From assembly GCA_050247255.1 (NCBI GenBank), contig JBFWUM010000013.1, positions 21,180 through 85,179 of the forward strand: a DNA stretch of 64,000 nt. The letters run 5' to 3'. Under the pieces are notes generated by a model, which did no database searches, was not told the DNA's origin, and saw only the letters and a list, made by a program, of their open reading frames with translations. The DNA is from JBFWUM01 sp050247255. GTDB lineage: Bacteria > Acidobacteriota > Vicinamibacteria > Vicinamibacterales > UBA2999. The stretch's first letter is position 1, and the number at the start of each line of letters is the position of its first letter. The position numbers were made by a program, and so were the translations under genes. Positions 57,139-64,000 of this stretch are shown here, one piece after another.

Positions 57139-57509
57139 GCGACGTGCGACTCGTGGAGGGTCACTTTCAGCGACGTGATGCCGCTGGCGCCCGCGCCAAG
57201 CTCACCGGCGCGGATAGCCGAGGCGACGGCATCGAACACGTAACGCGCCATGAACTCGGTGGTGGTGTTGCGCCCCTTGAAGGCCGGAATCTCGTCGAGG
57301 TTGCGGAAGTTGACCTCGCCGAGCACGCGCGTGAGCGTGTCGCTGGCGCGGCCGATGTCGACGACGATGCCGTCGGCGTCAACCTCGGGACGGCGAAACT
57401 CGACGTCCACGAGGAACGTGGCGCCGTGCAGGCGCTGGGCGGGGCCGAAGACCTCGCCCGTGAAGCTGTGCGCGACCATCACGTGGTCGCGCACGGTGAC
57501 GCTATACAT
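57111..57509 (-). CDS. 6-pyruvoyl-tetrahydropterin-synthase-fold protein with an altered active site
   Basis: 132 aa, PTPS/QueD length and fold pattern. Against E. coli QueD, the first and second zinc histidines are kept (His14 and His28 in RLHGATF). The third is Ala30, since HGH has become HGA. The catalytic cysteine position is Ala24, and the Asp-His of LDHHYLND is Asn67-Phe68 in VNFRNLDE. The late glutamate remains (Glu120 in LHESH). It therefore should not catalyse the QueD or PTPS reactions in the known way. It overlaps the dehydrogenase gene by 8 nt, so a role in the same pathway is likely. Confidence 0.8.
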   Translation of the reverse strand: MYSVTVRDHVMVAHSFTGEVFGPAQRLHGATFLVDVEFRRPEVDADGIVVDIGRASDTLTRVLGEVNFRNLDEIPAFKGRNTTTEFMARYVFDAVASAIRAGELGAGASGITSLKVTLHESHVAWAAYEGIL

Positions 57510-58488
57510 GTGTCTCCCCGTACCTGATCCGGTGGCACAACGTATCGCCGGGGCTGGCGGCCAGCCGCGCCATCACCTCGGGTAGATCCTCGAACATGCT
57601 CTCGCCGGTAATCAGGACGTCCAGTACCGGGTCGGCGAGCAGCGAGAGCGCCAGCGCCATGCGGCGCTTCGTGTCCCAGCGGGCGCGCTGCCGCGTGGCG
57701 ACGTGGCCGACCTGGGACGATCGGATTGTCAACCGGCGCGCATGGAATCCGCCGCCGAGCGGCAGGGTCACGCTGGCGTCTCCATACCAGCTCGCCTCGA
57801 CAACCGTCGCCTCGAAGGCGGCCAGGTCCAGCGCGGTTGCGAGACCGTTCGGTGCGCCGCTGGCGTGCACGACGACGTCGGCATCGGGGGTGGCCTGGCC
57901 CGGCGCCGCGAACGGGACGCCCAGCGTTTCCGCGATGCGGGCGCGGCTGAGATTGACGTCGATCAGTTCCACCGCGCAGCCGGGGATGCGCGCAGCCAGC
58001 CAGGCGGCGAGGCAGCCCACCGTTCCGCCGCCGACGATCGCGATGCGATCGCCCAGCTGGGCCTGTGCGTCCCACAGCACGTTGATGGCGGTTTCCATGT
58101 TGGCGGCCAGCACCGCGCGCTCGGGCGGCGTACCTGTTGGAATGAGATGAACGGCGTCGAGCGGGGCCACGTACCAGGTCTGGTGGGGCTCCAGAAGGAA
58201 CGCGTATCGTCCCGTCAGAGAGGGGGGGCCATCCGCGATGACGCCGACACTGGCGTAGCCGTACTTCACCGGGGCAGGAAAGTCGCCCTGCTGAAACGGT
58301 GCGCGCATGCGCGCGTACTCGGAGGGGGGGACGCGGCCATTGAACACGAGTGCCTCGGTGCCCCGACTGATGCCGCTGAAGAGCGACCGGACGAGCACCT
58401 CGCTGTCACCGGGGGCGCGAAGCGGCTCGCGCCGGATCTCTCCCCGGCCCGGAGCCGCCACCCAGAAGGCCTCCGCGTATCGCGTCAT
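57502..58488 (-). CDS. MDR-superfamily dehydrogenase (BchC-like, non-zinc)
   Basis: 328 aa. LFSGISRGTEALVFNGRVPP and YGYASVGVIADG resemble the start of BchC-type and related medium-chain dehydrogenases. Rossmann motif IAIVGGGTVGCLAAWLAAR, then VELIDVN and VVVHASGAPNGLATALDLA. The GHE motif and cysteine cluster of zinc alcohol dehydrogenases are absent, so catalytic zinc is unlikely. It probably oxidises or reduces an alcohol on the cluster's intermediate. First gene of the minus-strand run; ATG 58488. Confidence 0.8.
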   Translation of the reverse strand: MTRYAEAFWVAAPGRGEIRREPLRAPGDSEVLVRSLFSGISRGTEALVFNGRVPPSEYARMRAPFQQGDFPAPVKYGYASVGVIADGPPSLTGRYAFLLEPHQTWYVAPLDAVHLIPTGTPPERAVLAANMETAINVLWDAQAQLGDRIAIVGGGTVGCLAAWLAARIPGCAVELIDVNLSRARIAETLGVPFAAPGQATPDADVVVHASGAPNGLATALDLAAFEATVVEASWYGDASVTLPLGGGFHARRLTIRSSQVGHVATRQRARWDTKRRMALALSLLADPVLDVLITGESMFEDLPEVMARLAASPGDTLCHRIRYGETHV

Positions 58489-58533
58489 GCGCCTCCATTT
58501 TGGTGCGGTACGGCGCTGGTTACAATTACTCGC

Positions 58534-59046
58534 CTGTCCCCGAACTCCATTACAGCCGTACGCGCCGCGCTGGTCGTGCTGCTTGCAGCGCTGCTGTTCG
58601 TGGCCGACGTGTCGCGGGCGCTGGCGTGGGCGGCGGTCGTCGCGGCCTCGGTGGCCGCCGTGCTCGACGGCGTCGACGGCTGGCTGGCGCGCCGCACGGG
58701 CCAGACCACCGCGTTTGGCGCCCGGTTCGACATGGAAACCGACGCCCTGCTCATCCTCGTGCTGTCGATCCTGGTCTGGCAGTGGGGGAAGGCCGGCGCG
58801 TGGGTGATGGCCATCGGCCTGATGCGCTACCTGTTCGTGGCCGCCGGATGGGTCACGCCGTGGATGCGGGGGCATCTCTCGCCGACGCGGCGCGGCAAGA
58901 CGGTGGCGGTATGGCAGATGGTGACGCTGATCGTCTGCATCGGGCCGATCGTGCCCGTGTGGCTCAGCACCGCTGGGGCCGCCTTCTCGCTGGCGTTGCT
59001 GGCCTGGTCGTTTGCGATCGACGTGGGCAGATTGTGGCGGACCTAA
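58534..59046 (+). CDS. CDP-alcohol phosphatidyltransferase
   Basis: About 170 aa with five or six helices. The family signature D-x2-DG-x2-AR-x8-G-x3-D-x3-D is complete: DGVDGWLARR then G-ARF-D-MET-D (Asp45 to Asp70). It joins a CDP-linked lipid or alcohol to a second alcohol at the membrane. No ATG starts the conserved N-terminus LSPNSITAVRAALVV. A CTG at 58534 fits best, 7 nt after a TACAAT box; GTG 58579 is the next choice. It is divergent from the dehydrogenase and ends 22 nt from the ribA stop. Confidence 0.85.
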   Translation: MSPNSITAVRAALVVLLAALLFVADVSRALAWAAVVAASVAAVLDGVDGWLARRTGQTTAFGARFDMETDALLILVLSILVWQWGKAGAWVMAIGLMRYLFVAAGWVTPWMRGHLSPTRRGKTVAVWQMVTLIVCIGPIVPVWLSTAGAAFSLALLAWSFAIDVGRLWRT

Positions 59047-59068
59047 AGTTCCGCCTGCTGTTCCGCCG

Positions 59069-59761
59069 TCACAACGTGGTGAGCTGGTGACCGAGCTTGT
59101 CGCGCTTGGTCGTCAGGTACCGCCGCGACGATTCCGACGCGGGCACCTCGATCGGCACGCGCTCGCTGACGATCAGCCCGTCGCCGCTGACGCCGGTCAG
59201 CTTCCTGGGGTTGTTGCTGAGGAGCCGCAGCGACCGGACGCCAAGATCCTGGAGGATGAGGACGCCGGAGTTGTACTCGCGAAGATCGGCGGGGAAGCCG
59301 AGCCGCTCGTTGGCCTCGACGGTGTCGAACCCCTGTTCCTGCAGCGCGTACGCGCGGATCTTGTTGGCGAGGCCGATGCCGCGCCCTTCCTGGTTCAGAT
59401 AGAGGAGCACGCCGCGCCCTTCATCCGAGATCCGCTGCAACGCCATGTGCAACTGCGACCCGCAGTCACAGCGCGAGGAATGGAAGATGTCGCCGGTCAC
59501 ACAGGAGGAGTGCACGCGCGTGAGCACGCTTTCGCCGGCGCCGATGGCGCCGCGCACCAGCGCGACGTGAGTCTGGTTGTCGAGGGTGCTCTCGTAGACG
59601 TGGATGTCGAACTCGCCGTATTCGGTCGGCAGCTTCGCCGACGCGACGCACTTTACGGGCGGTCGCCCGCGCAATGCGTTGACTAGCGAGGCGAACTGCG
59701 CGCGAAGCGGCCGAAGCATTCGAAGCAACCCTGTATGGTGGTTGACGTAAGTCGTTATCAT
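59069..59761 (-). CDS. ribA: GTP cyclohydrolase II-type protein
   Basis: 230 aa from ATG 59761; ATG 59785 overlaps the divergent gene. Zinc cysteines in HSSCVTGDIFHSSRCDCGSQ, GTP-binding YLNQEGRGIGLANKI, DLREYNSGVLILQDLGV and RLLSNNPRKLTGV are all present. RibA opens GTP to 2,5-diamino-6-ribosylamino-pyrimidinone phosphate. It is stand-alone, without the RibB domain of ribBA, and no other riboflavin gene is near except the RibD-C-type gene at 54400, so it may serve a second pathway. Confidence 0.9.
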   Translation of the reverse strand: MITTYVNHHTGLLRMLRPLRAQFASLVNALRGRPPVKCVASAKLPTEYGEFDIHVYESTLDNQTHVALVRGAIGAGESVLTRVHSSCVTGDIFHSSRCDCGSQLHMALQRISDEGRGVLLYLNQEGRGIGLANKIRAYALQEQGFDTVEANERLGFPADLREYNSGVLILQDLGVRSLRLLSNNPRKLTGVSGDGLIVSERVPIEVPASESSRRYLTTKRDKLGHQLTTL

Positions 59762-59769
59762 AGAGGTAG

Positions 59770-61425
59770 ATGGAGAGAGTGTCAAACGTAGGGGTGGTTC
59801 GCCGCTGGGCCGTGCTCGCCGGCGCCCTCGCGCTGCTCAACGCGGCGCTCACCTTTACAAACCTCTGGCCGACGCCGATGGTGCGGTGGAAGGGTGACCT
59901 TTCGGTGGAGCTGGCGGCGGTCGTCCTGCTGCTGGCGCTGGCGCGCCCGCGCGGCCGGGTTCCGTCACAGAGCCTCCTTCGCCTCGGTGCCATCGTCTGG
60001 GTGATCCTGGTCATCGGGCGCTACGCCGACGTGACCGTCCAGGGGCTGTTTGGCCGCGAAATCAACCTGTACTGGGACTCGCGGCACTTCGGCGCCGTCG
60101 GCGAGATGCTGGCGGCGGTCGCCAACCCCTGGCTGGTCATGGCGATCGTCGCCGCCGTCGTCCTGGTGCCGGTCGCCCTCTATCTCCCGATCCGCTGGGC
60201 CCTCGGGCACGTCACGGCAGCCATGGGGGATGCGGTCACGCGCCGGGCGCTGCGCGCCATGGCGGTCGTCGCGATCGTCCTGGGGACTATCCAGCTCCCG
60301 CGCGGGGAGGAACCCTTTGCCGAATTGCCGCAATTCGCTACGCCGGTCACGCCGACGTACATCCGCCAGGCGCGGACGCTGTCGCGTGAGCTCAGCGGGA
60401 TCGCTCGCCGGGTGATCCCGCCGGCGCCGCCGGTGGCGTCGGACTTCTCGCGGGTGCAGGGCGCCGACGTCTTCCTGGTGTTCCTCGAGTCGTACGGCGC
60501 GACGAGCTGGGAGCGTCCCGAGTACGTCGAAGGGCTGGCCCACGCCCGCGCGCGGTTCATGCGCGCGCTCGAACTTTCCGGGCGTGAGGTCGTCTCCGCG
60601 TACGCCGAGTCACCGACGTTTGGCGGATCGTCCTGGCTGGCACACGTCAGCCTGCTGTCGGGCACCGAAGTGCGCGATGGCGACACGAACATGCGGATGA
60701 TGGCGCAGACGGGCCGCACGACGCTGCTCACGGCGTTCAAGCGCCACGGCTACCGCACCGTCGCGCTGATGCCGGGGCTGCGGACGCCGTGGCCGGAAGG
60801 GCAGTTCTACGGTTTCGATGCGATCTACGGCTGGCGCGATCTCGAGTACATGGGGCCGACGTTCGGCTGGTGGGACATGACCGACCAGTACGTGCTGGCC
60901 AAGCTGGACGCCGAGGAGGCGTCGCAGGCGTCGCGCGCGCCGCTCTTCGTGTTCTTCCCGACGGTCAGCACCCATGCCCCGTTCCTGCCGGCGCCGCCCT
61001 ATCAGGCCGACTGGTCGCGCATGCTCGATCGGCGGCCCTACCCGCAGGACATCCTGCTCGAAGCGTGGGGACAGCCGCCCGACTGGCTCAATCTCGGTCC
61101 CGGCTACGTGAAGGCGCTCGCGTACACCTACGACACGCTCGGCGGCTACATGTTGTGGCGCCCCAAGCGCGACTTCGTCATGGTCGTGGTGGGGGACCAC
61201 CAGCCGCCTGCCGTGGTGACGGGCGACGGCGCGTCGTGGGACGTTCCGGTGCACGTCATTGCCAGCCGCCCGGCGCTGCTCGAGCAGTTGACGCGCGCGC
61301 ATGGGTTTCGTGAGGGACTCGAGCCGGCCGGCCCGCCGGTGTCGCGTATTGATGGGCTGATGCCGATCCTGCTCGACGCCTTTGGCGATGCCGGCGGCGC
61401 CGAGGCGACGCTCGCCGCCGACTGA
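59770..61425 (+). CDS. Membrane-anchored sulfatase/LTA-synthase-like phosphotransferase
   Basis: 551 aa. About four or five N-terminal helices (to ~residue 175), then an extracytoplasmic alkaline-phosphatase-superfamily domain: VFLVFLESYGATSW (metal ligand Glu), SPTFGGSSWLAHVSLLSGT with the likely Ser nucleophile, STHAPFLP and VVVGDHQPP (Asp-His ligands). Relatives move phosphoglycerol or phosphoethanolamine, or cut sulfate or phosphate esters, outside the membrane. It starts 8 bp from the divergent ribA start and leads a three-gene unit with MBOAT and AlgX-like genes. Confidence 0.85.
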   Translation: MERVSNVGVVRRWAVLAGALALLNAALTFTNLWPTPMVRWKGDLSVELAAVVLLLALARPRGRVPSQSLLRLGAIVWVILVIGRYADVTVQGLFGREINLYWDSRHFGAVGEMLAAVANPWLVMAIVAAVVLVPVALYLPIRWALGHVTAAMGDAVTRRALRAMAVVAIVLGTIQLPRGEEPFAELPQFATPVTPTYIRQARTLSRELSGIARRVIPPAPPVASDFSRVQGADVFLVFLESYGATSWERPEYVEGLAHARARFMRALELSGREVVSAYAESPTFGGSSWLAHVSLLSGTEVRDGDTNMRMMAQTGRTTLLTAFKRHGYRTVALMPGLRTPWPEGQFYGFDAIYGWRDLEYMGPTFGWWDMTDQYVLAKLDAEEASQASRAPLFVFFPTVSTHAPFLPAPPYQADWSRMLDRRPYPQDILLEAWGQPPDWLNLGPGYVKALAYTYDTLGGYMLWRPKRDFVMVVVGDHQPPAVVTGDGASWDVPVHVIASRPALLEQLTRAHGFREGLEPAGPPVSRIDGLMPILLDAFGDAGGAEATLAAD

Positions 61426-61437
61426 TCGCGGGGCGCG

Positions 61438-62889
61438 ATGCTGTTCACGGAACCGACCTTCCTCTTCGCGTTCCTCCCGGTTCTACTCGCGCTGTACTAC
61501 TTCCGCCTGAAGGCGGAAGCGACATCGCCCGTGGCTTCCGGCTTCAGCCGGAAGATCGCCTGTCGCAACTGGCTGCTCGTCATCGCCAGCGTCATCTTCT
61601 ACGCGCGCGGCGCCGGGGCCTTTACCTCGCTCATCGTCGGCTCGATCGTCTTCAACTACCTGGCGGCGCTGCTGGTCGATCGCTGGCGCGGGCAGGCGGC
61701 GGGGCGGTGGGTGCTCGGCGTCAGCGTCGGCGCCAACCTCGCGTCGCTCGGGGTGTTCAAGTACGCGGGCTTCTTCGCGGCCAACATCAACACGCTGCTC
61801 GGCCTCAGCGGCATGGCTCCCTTCGCGGTGCCGCAGATCGTGCTGCCGATCGGCATCTCGTTCTTCACGTTCCACTCGATCTCGTATCTCGTGGACGTGC
61901 ATCGCCGGGACGCGGCGGCGCAGAAGGGGCCGGTCAAGGCGGCCCTCTACCTGTTGCTCTTTCCCCAGCTGATTGCCGGCCCGATCATCCGCTACCGGGA
62001 AATCGCCGACCAGCTCTCGTCGCGGGCGCACAGCACGAGCGATGCCGCGATCGGCATTCGCCGATTCATCGTCGGGCTCGCCAAGAAGATGCTGGTGGCC
62101 AACATCGTCGCGATCCCGGCCGATCGGATCTTCGCGATGCCGCCTGCCGAGCTCACCGCGGCGCATGCGTGGCTGGCGGTGAGCTGCTACACGCTGCAGA
62201 TCTATTTCGATTTCTCCGGGTACTCGGACATGGCGATCGGCCTGGGGCGCCTCTTCGGGTTCCGGTTCCCCGAGAACTTCCGGTATCCCTACATCGCCAC
62301 GTCGATGCAGGACTTCTGGCGGCGCTGGCACATCACGCTTTCGGCCTGGTTCCGGGATTACCTCTACGTGCCGCTTGGCGGCAACCGGGTCAGCACGCGA
62401 CGCCTCTACGCCAACCTGCTGACGGTGTTCTTCCTGTGCGGCCTGTGGCACGGTGCCAGCTGGACGTTCGTGGTGTGGGGACTGCTGCACGGCGCGTTCC
62501 TCATCGCGGAACGGGTAGGGCTCGACCGGCTGCTCGACAACGCGCCGCGGCTGCTGCGCCACGCCTACGTGCTCATCATCGCGATGGTGAGCTGGGTCTT
62601 CTTCCGGGCAGACTCGCTGCCGCATGCGATGGCCATGCTTGGCGCGATGGCGGGGCTCTCGCCAGCCGTCCCCACCACCTTCGCCGCGTCGTGGTACCTC
62701 ACGCCGGAACTGATGCTCGCGTGTGCCGCCGGCGCGATCGGCTCGGCGCCGGTCCTGCCCGCGCTGGCGCGGCTGCGCGTGCAGCCGATGTACGCGGCCG
62801 CGCACGCCGCCCTGCTGGTGCTGCTGGCGGCGTCGATCATGCTGATCGCCGCGCGCACCTACAACCCGTTCATCTACTTCCGCTTCTGA
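61438..62889 (+). CDS. MBOAT-family O-acyltransferase (AlgI/PatA type) with repeat-encoded insertion
   Basis: 483 aa, about ten helices. LPIGISFFTFHSISYLVDV, FPQLIAGPIIRYREI, YFDFSGYSDMAIGLGRLFG, DFWRRWHITLSAWFRDYLY and the catalytic-histidine segment LWHGASWTFVVWGLLHGA are typical. It passes acyl (often acetyl) groups across the membrane to polysaccharides. Residues 22-39 (FRLKAEATSPVASGFSRK) come from a 54-bp palindromic element inserted in frame after the first helix, where relatives have a short loop. Its stop overlaps the next start (TGATG). Confidence 0.93.
   Translation: MLFTEPTFLFAFLPVLLALYYFRLKAEATSPVASGFSRKIACRNWLLVIASVIFYARGAGAFTSLIVGSIVFNYLAALLVDRWRGQAAGRWVLGVSVGANLASLGVFKYAGFFAANINTLLGLSGMAPFAVPQIVLPIGISFFTFHSISYLVDVHRRDAAAQKGPVKAALYLLLFPQLIAGPIIRYREIADQLSSRAHSTSDAAIGIRRFIVGLAKKMLVANIVAIPADRIFAMPPAELTAAHAWLAVSCYTLQIYFDFSGYSDMAIGLGRLFGFRFPENFRYPYIATSMQDFWRRWHITLSAWFRDYLYVPLGGNRVSTRRLYANLLTVFFLCGLWHGASWTFVVWGLLHGAFLIAERVGLDRLLDNAPRLLRHAYVLIIAMVSWVFFRADSLPHAMAMLGAMAGLSPAVPTTFAASWYLTPELMLACAAGAIGSAPVLPALARLRVQPMYAAAHAALLVLLAASIMLIAARTYNPFIYFRF
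61501..61554. repeat. 54-bp composite palindromic element in frame in the MBOAT gene
   Basis: TTCCGCCTGAAGGCGGAA (61501-61518) and GGCTTCCGGCTTCAGCCGGAAG (within 61531-61554) are joined by a short spacer. It is 18 codons long, without a stop, and keeps the reading frame. Identical or near-identical halves occur at 14391, 42525, 42672 and 52423. Confidence 0.9.
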
Positions 62890-64000
62890 TGCGCGACTGG
62901 GATCGCTTCATCGTCGCTGTCTTTCTCGTGGCCATCTGCCTGCCCGGGCTGGCGCTGATTGGGGGCATCGACGGCGCCGGCGACAGCGAGAACCGGACGC
63001 CGGCTCCGCCGCCAGCGGCGCCGACCTCCTGGGACACGGCGCGGGCGTGGCCGGACGCCTTCACGCGCTACTTCGAGGATCACTTCGCGTTCCGCAGGGA
63101 CCTGGTGCGCGCGCAGGCGGCGCTGCGGCTCGAAGGGCTCGGCGTGTCGCCGGCGGCATCGGTGATCCCCGGCGAGGACGGCTGGTACTACTACGCGGAC
63201 GATTCCGCGCTCGAGGACTACACGGTGGCGTGGGCGTTGAGTGACTCAGACCTGGAGATCTGGGCGACCACGCTGCAGCAGACGCAGGATTGGCTGGCGG
63301 GGCAGGGGATTGCCTACGCCTTCGTCCTGGCGCCCGACAAGCACGCGATCTATCCGGAGCCGATGCCCGACGCGATCCGCCGCCTGCGCGAGCGGACCTG
63401 GACGGATCAACTGGCGGATCACCTGGCCGCGCACACGTCGGTGAACGTCGTCGATCTGCGACCTGTGCTCCGGCGCCTCAGGGAACGCGAGCGCGTGTAC
63501 CACAAGACCGACACGCACTGGAACGACCGCGGCGCCCACGCCGCTTACGTGGAGGTTCTCGACAGCCTGGGCGGCGCCCACGGGATTCGTCCGCTCCCGC
63601 GATCATCGTTCCGCGACGTGGAGCGAACGGTTCCGGGGCTGGATCTGGCGGCCATGCTCGGGCTGAGCGGGGACGTCGTCGAGCGCGACCTGGCCCTGGA
63701 GCCGAGCCACCCGCGACGCGCCCGCATGACCGAGCCGGCGACGCCGGCCACCCACAACATGTACCCGCGGATGGCAACCGGGGTGGACGACCCGTCGCTG
63801 CCACGCGCGGTGATCTTCCGCGACTCGTTCACGTCCGGGCTCGTTCCCTTCCTGTCGGAGCACTTCAGTCGCGCGCTGTACCTCTGGGAGTACGACGTCA
63901 ACCCGGCGATCATCGCTGCCGAGCGCCCGCAGGTGGTGATCCAGCAGATTGTGGGGCGTCATCTGGGGACGACGCTGCCCTACAACTACCTGGCCTCTAG
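62889..64000 (+). CDS. AlgX/AlgJ-like SGNH acetyltransferase domain protein (partial)
   Basis: The frame is open from ATG 62889 to the right edge, 370 codons. N-terminal anchor FIVAVFLVAICLPGLALIGG, then a periplasmic SGNH-like domain. FEDHFAFRRDLVRAQAALRL is the usual first stretch. FVLAPDKHAIYPEPMP, YHKTDTHWNDRGAHAAY (HWN motif with catalytic Asp/His) and VIFRDSFTSGLVPFLSEHF follow. AlgX and AlgJ O-acetylate alginate with AlgI; the MBOAT gene next to it supports a similar two-protein acylation system for another glycan or lipid. The C-terminus lies outside the window. Confidence 0.85.
   Translation, partial: MRDWDRFIVAVFLVAICLPGLALIGGIDGAGDSENRTPAPPPAAPTSWDTARAWPDAFTRYFEDHFAFRRDLVRAQAALRLEGLGVSPAASVIPGEDGWYYYADDSALEDYTVAWALSDSDLEIWATTLQQTQDWLAGQGIAYAFVLAPDKHAIYPEPMPDAIRRLRERTWTDQLADHLAAHTSVNVVDLRPVLRRLRERERVYHKTDTHWNDRGAHAAYVEVLDSLGGAHGIRPLPRSSFRDVERTVPGLDLAAMLGLSGDVVERDLALEPSHPRRARMTEPATPATHNMYPRMATGVDDPSLPRAVIFRDSFTSGLVPFLSEHFSRALYLWEYDVNPAIIAAERPQVVIQQIVGRHLGTTLPYNYLAS

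Noticed and set aside
57111..57509. Queuosine gene queD
   Set aside because: No queC, queE or queF nearby, and the catalytic Cys, Asp-His and third zinc His are missing.

Overview
The window is G+C-rich, gene-dense bacterial chromosome with almost no spare DNA. It carries three runs of 100 N (1158-1257, 42544-42643, 45067-45166), so it is a scaffold of joined contigs, probably a draft or metagenome-assembled genome. The gene set is that of a Gram-negative, cytochrome-c-making heterotroph: System I cytochrome maturation, outer-membrane barrels, a DUF3738/TIGR03435-type protein and GTG/TTG starts. The DUF3738 family is best known from Acidobacteria, so I infer Acidobacteriota (possibly Vicinamibacteria). 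No rRNA, tRNA, CRISPR array, prophage or transposase was seen.

Layout. 1-1100: end of a membrane glycosyltransferase-like gene. 1258-8280: a ccm operon (ccmE end, a ccmF-ccmH fusion, a CcmI-like zinc-ribbon protein, a membrane-anchored extracellular protein, ccmA, ccmB, ccmC, ccmD, a 52-aa membrane peptide). 8267-8907: a shortened DUF3738 gene between 45-bp inverted repeats. 8912-12815: phosphoesterase, aroK, aroA, an RsbW-like kinase and an inositol-phosphatase. 12976-21741: barrel proteins, GT39-like and GT2 enzymes, DedA, ttcA, dtd, a dapF-like gene without catalytic cysteines, a DASS transporter. 21757-33190: lipoprotein, radC, larC, metG, tatD, polyprenyl synthase, ligA, an HtrA protease and an NtrC-type regulator. 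33198-33664: RNase P RNA on the minus strand. 33718-39728: secreted amidohydrolase, sugar epimerase, ComEA-like, pseudopilin-like and PilZ proteins and a second sigma-54-type activator. 39744-45053: glycine cleavage system gcvT-gcvH-gcvP and a class IV aminotransferase. 45284-53413: nnr, tsaE, GNAT, guaB, secA, M23 peptidase. 53523-64000: a dense cluster on both strands with exporter, RibD-C-type reductase, methyltransferase, GT4, degenerate 6-pyruvoyl-tetrahydropterin-synthase-fold protein, MDR dehydrogenase, CDP-alcohol phosphatidyltransferase and GTP cyclohydrolase II, followed by a membrane sulfatase-superfamily protein, an MBOAT acyltransferase and an AlgX/AlgJ-like protein.

Three themes stand out. 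First, the 54.4-59.8 kb cluster joins GTP-opening and pyrimidine-reducing enzymes to glycosyl-, methyl- and phospho-alcohol transfer; it is the best candidate here for an undescribed pathway. Second, the DNA between and inside genes is full of short palindromic and inverted repeats of several families; some sit in frame inside proteins (gcvP, MBOAT, GT39-like) or inside the variable helices of RNase P RNA, and two of the three assembly gaps fall in them. Third, several enzymes carry unusual active sites: DapF Ser/Ser, CcmE Cys, CcmH CxCxC, and an activator without GAFTGA.

The only stretch over 300 bases without a protein gene is 33191-33717, which holds rnpB.
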